A DNA stretch of 64,000 nt from Hepsetus odoe (Eukaryota > Chordata > Actinopteri > Characiformes > Hepsetidae), in contig CM029393.1 in assembly GCA_017165825.1 (NCBI GenBank), forward strand, positions 8,448,375 through 8,512,374, in the 5' to 3' direction. The translations under genes and the position numbers were made by a program. Each line of letters begins with the position of its first letter. Position 1 is the first letter of the stretch. This document shows, one piece after another, positions 56,345-64,000 of the stretch. Below the pieces are notes generated by a model. That model was not told the DNA's origin, did no database searches, and saw only the letters and a program-made list of their open reading frames with translations.

Positions 56345-57090
56345 ACTTTTTTGTACTAGTAGATTCATTTCTTATTAGTCAGATTCATTTCAAAACAAAC
56401 TGATTCATTTCTGATTAGTCAGATTCATTTCAGAACAAACTGATTAATTTCTGATTAGTCAGATTCATTTCAGAACAAACTGATTCAATTATGATGAGTT
56501 TGATTCATTTCAGAACAGGCTGATTCATTTCCGATGAAATTGATTCATTTCAGAACAGCTTGATTCATTTCTAATTAATTAGATTCATTTCAGAACAGGC
56601 TGATTCAATTATAATGAGTTTGATTCATTTCAGAACAGGCTTAATCATTTCTGATGAGTTTGATTCATTTCAGAACAGGCTGATTCATTTCTGATGAAAC
56701 TGATTCATTTCAGAACAGCTTGATTCATTTCTAATTAATTAGGGGGTTCGAACCCCTTCCCAGTAGGTTGCCCTGAGGTACCCTTGAGCAAGGTGCTGTC
56801 CCCATAACTGCTCCACGGGCGCTTTCAATAGCAGCCCACTGCTGCACATGTGTGTATGGGTGAAATGCAGAGAGCGAATTTCCCATTCGTGGGATTATAA
56901 ATAAAGGATTATTATTATTATTATTATTAGATTCATTTCAGAACAGGCTGATTCATTTCTGATGAGTTAGATTCATTTCAGAACAGGTCGATTCATTTCT
57001 GATTAGTCAGACTCATTTCAGAACAAACTGATTCATTTCTAATTAATTAGATTAATTTCAGAACAGGTCGATACATTTCCGATGAGATAC
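56345..57090. repeat. 40-bp minisatellite split by a SINE-like insertion
   Basis: The unit alternates AGATTCATTTCAGAACAAAC and TGATTCATTTCTGATTAGTC with variants (AACAGGC, GATGAGTT, AATTAATT). The left block spans about 56345-56741 and the right block about 56929-57090. The array lies in the intron just upstream of the PDZ6a exon. Confidence 0.95.
56742..56928 (+). repeat. SINE-A-like insertion with an ATT-repeat tail
   Basis: GGGGTTCGAACCCCTTCCC, CCCTTGAGCAAGGTGCTGTC and GCGAATTTCCCATTCGTGGG. It ends in ATAAATAAAGGATTATTATT rather than CACTTTCACTTTC, so it has a different tail and perhaps a different LINE partner. Its head is truncated. Confidence 0.85.
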
Positions 57091-57526
57091 ATCAATTTCC
57101 AACAGCTTACTTTTTCTTACCAGCTGTATTTTCTCCATTGGCTTAAATTCTGACCAAAACGTGACTTCATTTTTCTGTCAAACAGAACTTATTCAACCAA
57201 ATTCTGTGTGATGAGCATACTGTAATCACATCAGTCCCCCATGAGACTGCAGGCTAGGTGTGAGACGTGGAAACATCTGGAAATATTTCACCTTTTACTC
57301 ACATTCACTTCCCGTAACTACTCGCCTCCCCAGCAGGATCATGAAGTTGAAAGGAGTGACTGAAAAGGTCAAGCTCAGATCAATCTTAACTTCTGTTTCA
57401 AAAACAGCAGACAACTCCTCTAACGTCAGCTAATCATCATTTGCGCAACTTCCCCATGAACACGATAACAAGATACTTTTTTGTTCTTTACTCAATTTGA
57501 CTCCCGACGGCGAACGGACCTACAGA
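57091..57526. other. GRIP intron, nothing recognised
   Basis: No feature could be supported between the minisatellite and the next SINE. Confidence 0.5.
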
Positions 57527-57773
57527 GAAAGTGAAAGTGAAGTGAAAGTGACTATCTGTCATTGTGAAACATGGCACAATGAACCACAACGGAACACAGC
57601 CCACACAACCCACACACACCGTGCAGCAGGGGGCTATTTAAAGTGCCCGGGCAGCATCGATGGGGACGGTACCATGCTCAAGGGTACCTCAGGAAGACCT
57701 ACTGGCCTGGGTTTTGAACCCACAATCTTCAGATTCTGGGGCCAACTCCCTAACCACTAGGCCACCGCTGCCC
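57527..57773 (-). repeat. SINE-A, near full length
   Basis: The inverted tail AAAGTGAAAGTGAAGTGAAA is at the left. CATGCTCAAGGGTACCTCAG and the head ACTAGGCCACCGCTGCCCC are at the right. Confidence 0.9.
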
Positions 57774-57974
57774 CGAATTATGCGTAGGAATGAGTTTTTC
57801 AACGTCAATCTGGATATTCAAAGTTTTACGAGGAAGTTTATACATTTTCTAAAACACTGGGACTTCAGTCCTGCATAACATTTCAGTTTCAGTAACCGAC
57901 TTCCAAATAATCCAATATTCTGTGGGCTTTAAACAGCATAAAACACTGGCAATCTTTTCCTGGATCATTCATGG

Positions 57975-58170
57975 GGCGGCAAGTAATAAATATTAAGTGA
58001 ACATTTCAATAATGTGGATTTATTCAGCATTTAAATTCTCTTTGCATTTGGACGAGACTCAGAAACCGGCTACCCAGGAGACGAGACTATGGAATGAACC
58101 CCAGCAAAAGGCATTTTAAAGGAGAATGATGAAACTAAGACACTGAGTCACAGCCAGAGAAAAACAGCAG
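57975..58170 (+). repeat. Diverged direct repeat, partner at 63525-63720
   Basis: GCATTTAAATTCTCTTTGCA and the following CGAGAC...AGACTA...AATGAACC correspond in order to GCATTTAAATTCTCTTTGAG, CGAGAC, AAGACTA and AATAAACC at 63570-63645. The overall match is patchy, suggesting an old duplication or transposon relic. Confidence 0.6.
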
Positions 58171-58396
58171 AAATGCTTAAAACAACTGCAAAAATATATC
58201 GCAAATAATAAACTCAATGCAAACCAGCCTTTCTTGGAAAAGCAGGAATTTGAATGTATTTGCAGTCATGTTTCATTAAAGTGGGTCTTATTAATGAACT
58301 AATTATCTAACAAGCAAATTAATTTGCACTTCTTAATAATTGTATTTTTAATTTGAATAAAACATGGGTGTATATCATATTTAAACACACATACAC

Positions 58397-58401
<5 letters not shown>

Positions 58402-58440
<39 letters not shown>
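58402..58440. repeat. (TA)n microsatellite
   Basis: A pure TA run inside AT-rich intron sequence. Confidence 0.95.
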
Positions 58441-58442
<2 letters not shown>

Positions 58443-59640
58443 TGATATATTGATAATATATATCATGGAGATAGAAGGTTTTGTTTTGAAAGTAATGATA
58501 TACCTTATTCAAAAGGCACCCATGTTTTATTAAGCATACATTAAAGTACAATTATCAAGCAGTTCCAATAAATTAGATTTATTATTTAGATATACATTTT
58601 TTCATTTATGTTTTTCAATGCTAAAACAAAACCTTGTATCTCCAATACAGGTACATACCCATAGTCTACCTGTTCTACCCAAATAAACCCTGCTTGAAAA
58701 CTCAACATTTAATGCATTAAAAAGTCTTAGTCCAGCACTCAGTGGCAGCAGGAGCGAAGGTTCATCTTCATTCAGTGAGTTTAGATCAGCACCTGGTGGC
58801 AGATCCCAGTACTACATTAATTCTAATAGTCCCAGTATGGACAGCCCATACTGGCATTGATTGATTGGTTGATTTATAGCCGAAACATCTGCACAAACCC
58901 CTGTTTCGTGCTGCCGTGCACTCCCAGCCTCGCTTCCGAAAAGCAGGCATGACACACGTCAAAACATGATGCTGCAAAATTAAAGGTGCTACACTGGTAA
59001 AGGAGAAGGCCTGACAGTTGTGTTCTAAAAAAAGATGTTTTCCCCATCGAGGGTCGGATAATAAGCGACGGATGTGAGTGAAGTTACAGACGAGAAGCCC
59101 CTGAACACCAGTTCTGCTGTTTTTATGTGCGTTCGGGTTTGGGCGTGAGGCCGATTGACGACAATCCTTAAGGAACTTGTGATGCAACGTCTTGCAAGGC
59201 TGCAGTAATGAGCTTTATTTAACAATAACAACATCTTTCATAACTAGCCTTCATTCTCAGGTGGGTCTACCTTCATCTGCAAAGTAGACAAACCAGAAAA
59301 CTCTTTCAATTAAAGCAATATCGTGCATTAATTAGCACGGCGCTTCATCTTATCAGTCAAAAGCAACCTTGACTCTTCTCTTGTCTGTCACATGATCTCA
59401 TCAGAAGGCTTAATTAACCTTGAGAACTCATAGCTATCGCCACAGATAATTTAACATCTTTAAATGAATCATTTTTCACTCTTTCAATTAAATTTTGCCA
59501 AAACTCTGTTAATTATACGTTTTAACGGTGCCATCAGTAATCCTAGTGACATTTTCCAAAACGTCTGATGTTTGAGGTTGTCGCGGCCCGCCGGCCGTCC
59601 GGTTCTCCAGATTACTGACCCGGGAAAACCTCACTACGTC
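58441..59640. other. GRIP intron, nothing recognised
   Basis: AT-rich sequence. AAAACCTTGTATCTCCAA near 58625 also occurs near 7695, so a short dispersed element may be present. A 133-codon minus-strand frame (58786-59187) shows no domain. Confidence 0.4.
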
Positions 59641-59657
59641 TGCAATGAAAATAATTT

Positions 59658-59799
59658 AACCACAATAATAATAAGCTATAATAATAGTAATAAAAGCTAT
59701 ATTAAAAAAATAAAAAAAGAATAATAACAACAATAATAACAACAACAACAACAACAATAATAATAACTTATTCACTTATTATTAATAATCCCAATGTTA

Positions 59800-59832
<33 letters not shown>

Positions 59833-59973
59833 ACAACAACAATAATAATAATAAAAACGATAATAATAATAACTTATTTGCTTATTATTAATAATCCTAA
59901 TGTTATTATATTATTATTACTATTATTATTATTACTAGTAGTAGTAGTATATAGTAATAACAATAACAATAAC

Positions 59974-60008
<35 letters not shown>

Positions 60009-60105
60009 CAATACTACTACTACTAATACTAATACTACTACTACTACTAATAATAATAATTATTATTATTATTGTTATTATTTTTATTGTTGTTATTGTT
60101 ATTAT
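59658..60105. repeat. Complex trinucleotide array (AAT/AAC/ATT/AGT)
   Basis: Blocks of AAT, AAC, ATT and ACT repeats in both orientations, with a partly duplicated middle piece (TTATTATTAATAATCC at about 59778 and 59883). Asn-rich or Tyr-rich open frames across it are artefacts. Confidence 0.95.
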
Positions 60106-60353
60106 ACTTTCACTAGTGGAACTGAACCGTGTGCAGGGGAGCACAAACTTGTGCTTTGAGCAGAAGAATTCAGGATGAGCCCGAACGTACCTTCTCGTGA
60201 CTTTTCTAAATGAATGAACGAGATGAATCTCTCATCGCAGATGTCTCTCTGGCTTTGGGAAGGATTTGACTGGGACACATAGTCCTGTATGCAACCTTAA
60301 AAAGAGAATTTTGTCTTCCCCCCTGGCCTACACACACACACGCGCTTCCTCAC

Positions 60354-60499
60354 CGGAGTTGTCTTCGTCCTTGCGGATCTTGAGCTTGACCAGGTCTTCG
60401 CTCTGCTGAAGGATCTGCATAGCGTCCTCCATTGAGCAGTTCTCCAGACGAATGTTATCTATAGCCAGCAGCTTGTCTCCTGGCTCCAGGGTCCCTGTT
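60354..60499 (-). CDS. grip2: GRIP PDZ5, second-half exon
   Basis: Minus-strand exon of 146 bp between CCTCTGCAG| and AACTCCG|GTGAG. It reads TGTLEPGDKLLAIDNIRLEN, CSMEDAMQILQQSEDLVK and LKIRKDEDNS. GDKLLAIDN is the strand-D/turn signature, and SMEDAMQIL is helix B. TLEPGDKLL matches GRIP2 (GRIP1 has TLELGDKLL). In the family PDZ5, together with PDZ4, binds the C-terminus of AMPA receptor subunits GluA2/3. PDZ4 is not in this window. Confidence 0.97.
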
Positions 60500-61793
60500 C
60501 TGCAGAGGAGGGAAAGAAAACAAGTTCACTTTTCTCCAACAAACTCTGCTGCAAATGCAAGAGTTCATATTCATATTCTGCCAAACTGCAGCACAAAAAC
60601 CGACACTGACAAACGCATACGTTGAAAAATCCTAAGCAAGAAACTGCAAAGCAGTGATCAGATACTGATAACAGAATCTAATACTGACGCACACTCAGAC
60701 ACTTTACTGCAGGGTACCGTTACTGAGGCTACACAATGTCAACATCATCCTTTTTTGACAAGAACGTAGACCTTCACAGACATTTCTGAAGGCTGATTCC
60801 AACAAGCGTCCACGCTCAGGGGGGAAACGGATGGAAGCAGCTATTAGAAGAGACTGTTCTTGGAATGAACCTCTATAAACGTCTGTCATTTGTCTCAAAT
60901 GGCTTACGCAGACGAATCCTTCTGAACATTAACCAACAGTGTTACCAGTAGCAGAAGCGTTTCCCAAAGTGTGGCACACAAGGCGTGCCCCAGACGGAGC
61001 CCAAGACAGAAACTTTAATGGCGAAAATGAAAAAAATCCCCTTTTTTAAAACAATTTTTTTATTTGCATAAACTTTAAAAAAGAAAAGCAATAACTTTCT
61101 TGTTGAAGGCGGATTTCTCCGATTTATGTCAGCGATGTGATACGAGGCTTAAGCTGCCTGGAATGGATCGTCGCCGAGCTGTGCAGAAATGCTGGCGCCC
61201 CCTCTGACAAGCAGGGATCAGAGCTGCTCGCTGATATTAGTGAGATTACTGGCTTGTGGACCTGATTATTATTTACCTGCAGCTGCACAGACTCTCTCTC
61301 TCGCAGCTGGACGAGTGGCGCAGTTGGTTATCTATTGGATCTTATATTTTCTATTTTCTATTGGATAGGGCCGTAATTCCTGTTAGTTTGAGCTCAGACT
61401 GCAGAAAATTGAGGGGCGCACTCTTGAACAGCAACAGTTCTAAACGGCCTGAAGGCTGGGGGTTGTCCAAAATGGCTCATATTTGGGGGGCTCAGGACGT
61501 AGAAGGAGGCATGTGACCCAAAAACTTTGGGAAAAACTGTACAGTGCATAAAAACTGTTCAAAATATGCGTTTTTATGATCTTGCATCGACTACGAAATA
61601 CTTCAATTTCCGATGCTCGGCTCACTGTCCGAGAGGACCGTGAAATCCCTGACGAATGCCACCTGTTCTAAACTACAGAAAGTGGGGAAAAAGACTTTAG
61701 AGGACAGACTGCCCTCAGTATCCTGCTTAGAACATTTGAGAAGGTCCTTTATTGCTAAGCGCACTTTATCAGAGCCTGTAATGTGGACCATAC
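60500..61793. other. GRIP intron, nothing recognised
   Basis: Intron within PDZ5. No repeat family could be supported. Confidence 0.5.
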
Positions 61794-61857
61794 CTGTGAG
61801 CCATGCTTCCTTTCTTTATGTCCGATATGATCAGAGGCTCGCCCGGCTTCTTACTGG
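61794..61857 (-). CDS. grip2: GRIP PDZ5, middle mini-exon
   Basis: Minus-strand exon of 64 bp, too short for ordinary open-frame lists, between CCTCTAACAG| and CACAG|GTATGG. It reads SKKPGEPLIISDIKKGSMAH and ends inside Arg, joining TGTLEPGD of the next exon. It takes two bases of its first codon (xCC). Family proteins have S-R-K-R/P-G-E/D-P-L-I/V-ISDIKKGSVAHR here. It is the most upstream minus-strand GRIP exon found. The exon carrying the PDZ5 strand A and ligand-binding loop should lie beyond it. Confidence 0.92.
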
Positions 61858-61904
61858 CTGTTAGAGGAGGAAATGCATCATCAGTAGCAGATTCAAACAA
61901 TTAT

Positions 61905-61907
<3 letters not shown>

Positions 61908-61940
<33 letters not shown>
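61908..61940. repeat. (CA)n microsatellite
   Basis: A pure CA run in the intron about 50 bp upstream of the PDZ5 mini-exon on the minus strand, with a second short CA stretch following. Confidence 0.95.
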
Positions 61941-62154
61941 TCACACACATACCCAAGAGACAGCCTGATGCTAAAACTGGAAGCCGGAAGCAGTTCACTG
62001 GAACTGATTTACACATGAAACTCTGCAGGAGTGTAATCAAACACCACTCTGTAGAAAAAGCTTTCCAGTGCAATTTTCTGATTCTCCCTAATTTAGTCAT
62101 ATTCATCCGTTACTGGACCCTAACCACGCGAAACCGCCCGGGCTGGGAGAAAGG

Positions 62155-62388
62155 AAAGGGAAAGTGATTACTTGCCATCGTGAGCACACAGCACTGCACA
62201 CAGTGAACCACATCAAAAGGCGTCTATGCATTGAATCCACACACACACAGCACTGGGCAGCGTTATCCAGCACCCTTGGAGCAGCGATGGGAACAGTACC
62301 TTGCTCAAGGGAACCTCAGTGTAACTTACAGATCTGGGACTCAAACCCAAAACCACTAACAGGCTTTAACTAACAGACCCTGTAGATG
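62155..62388 (-). repeat. SINE-A, diverged
   Basis: AAGGGAAAGTGATTACTTGC at the left, CCTTGGAGCAGCGATGGGAA and GCTCAAGGGAACCTCAGTGT in the core. The head is decayed. Confidence 0.8.
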
Positions 62389-62804
62389 GAACCATGCTGA
62401 ACGACAGGATGCTCAGTTTCTGTGGAATTGCTGGATTTAAGCTAATGCAAATAACACGACCTCAAAAGATATTTGTGCTCAAACTTACGAACAGGCACAT
62501 TTTGAGATGTATGCTTCCGAATTCATTAAATTAAAAATAAAAACACAGTAACTTTGTATTAAAATGTGCAAATGTACTCTGCATAGGACGGGGATGTCAT
62601 TGAAGGTATCATGCATCCAGTCGGATACCGTAGTGAATCCTGTGACTAGATACTACTAAAACAGCATGGAATAGAAATTAAAATTAATATTAGAGCAGAA
62701 ACATAACAAATATAAAAGCCATTCTGCAGAAGATTCATGCTTTAAATGATTCATGTGTCACTACTCGATTATGCCGATTTCTAATCATTTCTACAAATGG
62801 GGAG
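62389..62804. other. Nothing recognised
   Basis: No feature could be supported between the two SINE copies. Confidence 0.5.
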
Positions 62805-62924
62805 GCAGGAGGGCTGGTGTTTAGGTACTGGGCCTCAATCAGCTCAAATCCTGGACCAGTAGGTTACCCTGAGGTTCCCCAGAGCAAATGTACTGCCCCC
62901 ATCACTGCTCCCCGGGTGCTGCAT

Positions 62925-62963
<39 letters not shown>

Positions 62964-63052
62964 TTGTGTGTGTGTACAGGTGTAAATTGCAGAGAAGCAC
63001 TTGGTTGCTTCTCTGCGTTCACAATGCAAGTAGTCACTTTCACTTTCACTTC
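62805..63052 (+). repeat. SINE-A with an internal (GT)n expansion
   Basis: TGTTTAGGTACTGGGCCTC, CCAGTAGGTTACCCTGAGG and CACTGCTCCCCGGGTGC, then a GT run (62925-62977) where other copies have only CACGGTGTGTGTG, then CACTTTCACTTTCACTTC. The microsatellite grew inside the SINE. Confidence 0.9.
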
Positions 63053-64000
63053 ACTAAATGAATGCATAGAAAACGATTAAATAAGCTGTTAAACATTGAT
63101 AAAGAAGTTAATCAAAATAATAATAACAACAACTTGGAAAATGATCGGGCTTCAAAAGTGGCTTTCAGATCAGGGGATGTCTGTATACATAACACCTGAC
63201 GTACACCTGACGTACACCTGACGTACTGGAAGCACCTCAAAAAGACCTGATATGCAGCTCGCATTTTGATCCCTTAGGTTGGATTATACTTGGGGAAGTG
63301 ACAGTGCATGCAAAACTAAGGGCGCCCTATGAGGGCCATGCATGAGAACGAGCACCAGATGAGCAGGCAGCTGCTCCGGCACTTTTAGGTGCCCAGTGAA
63401 ACGGAAAAGACTGGCCGATCTGAGCTGAAGCCCGAGGGGAGAGACTCCTTCGGGCTCGTGCTCAGCAGGGACGGAAAGCGAACAGTGGGCGAGGTTGTTA
63501 AAGCTGAATGCTTCAAATAACCCCAAAGTGATGAATATTAAGCGAGCATTTCGATTGTGAGGGTTAATCCTGCATTTAAATTCTCTTTGAGTTCGGTCGA
63601 GACTTAAAAAACAGTTCATCCACAAGACAAGACTACAGAATAAACCAGCATTTTCAAAGAGAATGACGAAATCTCAATACCGAGTCATCCTCCGGTTCAA
63701 CTGACGGGGAAAAAAAGGTCTCTGGCTAGAAAAATAAATAAGTAAATATAGCGGAATGATAAATTATTTGCTTTTCCCAACTCAAAAACCAAAAAAGTTG
63801 GGAGAGAAGGCAAATACTGCATAAAAGTCTCACTGCACTCCCATCATTTGTGTGAATGCTGGAACATGCAATGCTTTTAAAACCCAACTTAAATAAAATG
63901 TATGTGGTATGACGAAAAATATGTCAAACTTCAAAATTCTTAAGAAATAAAGGCCCAAGGCTAAAGCCACGCATCGCTAATATTATCCACACCTTAATCA
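63053..64000. other. End of window: small tandem repeat, no exon
   Basis: The unit ACACCTGACGT occurs three times at 63192-63228. The piece 63525-63720 is a diverged copy of 57975-58170. No GRIP PDZ4 or linker exon was found on either strand. Confidence 0.5.

Noticed and set aside
56345..57090. CRISPR-like 40-bp repeats
   Set aside because: Continuous tandem minisatellite with drifting units and no unique spacers.
59794..60159. Asn- and Tyr-rich 121-codon protein
   Set aside because: Trinucleotide repeat translation.
25236..61857. Two convergent GRIP paralogues instead of one gene
   Set aside because: The two exon sets do not overlap in domain content, and both look GRIP2-like. Neither set contains the parts that the other has. 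Not fully excluded without sequence beyond the window.
61613..61864. 83-codon plus-strand frame
   Set aside because: Overlaps the PDZ5 mini-exon on the opposite strand, where coding evidence and splice sites are strong.

Overview
The window reads as vertebrate, most likely teleost fish, nuclear DNA. It is intron-rich with short exons and canonical GT/AG splice sites. It carries many CA/GT, TA and ATT microsatellites, Tc1/mariner relics of a type common in fish, non-LTR retrotransposon 3' ends, and more than twenty copies of one tRNA-derived SINE whose tail ends in CACTTTCACTTTC. There is no sign of bacterial, plasmid or viral gene organisation. I cannot name the species.

The only gene I can support is a GRIP-family multi-PDZ scaffold gene. 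It fits GRIP2 (glutamate receptor interacting protein 2) better than GRIP1, judged from remembered family sequences: PGGLAAR in PDZ1, TLEPGDKLL in PDZ5, GLTKRGLAER and INNVSLKG in PDZ6, and QSELLREIE in the distal linker. Exons were placed by hand from translation, splice sites and codon phase, and every join tested keeps frame. On the + strand, 6.4-36.3 kb holds a candidate first exon, an N-terminal exon, PDZ1, PDZ2 and PDZ3. On the - strand, 61.9-49.4 kb (read right to left) holds the end of PDZ5, PDZ6 and the linker after PDZ6. No exon type is shared between the two strands. I found no exons for the PDZ3-PDZ4 linker, PDZ4, the first part of PDZ5, or PDZ7. One gene therefore appears with its distal part turned around, either through an assembly inversion or a real rearrangement.

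A second structural oddity is a block of about 1.2 kb (28168-29370) holding the PDZ1b, PDZ2a-1 and PDZ2a-2 exons. It recurs with one substitution and a 2-bp TA-length change at 31184-32388, directly after a 670-base N gap (30514-31183). A false assembly duplication is the likeliest reading. The exon phases would nevertheless allow a real duplication to encode an extra chimeric PDZ domain.

Layout: 0-6 kb, SINEs and a 520-bp CCAT array; 6.4 kb, candidate exon 1; 6.4-21.4 kb, putative intron 1 with SINEs, LINE 3' ends and a perfect 126-bp (CT)(AT)(AG) palindrome; 21.5-36.3 kb, + strand exons; 36.3-49.4 kb, transposon and LINE debris with no exon, where the orientation switch must lie; 49.4-61.9 kb, - strand exons with a 40-bp minisatellite and a trinucleotide array; 62-64 kb, SINEs only.

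The known role of GRIP proteins is to bind C-termini of AMPA receptor subunits, ephrin/Eph proteins, liprins and other cargo through separate PDZ domains at synapses and on transport vesicles. I see no evidence of a novel multi-gene system. The notable signals are the gene's broken architecture and several unusual palindromes and nested repeats.
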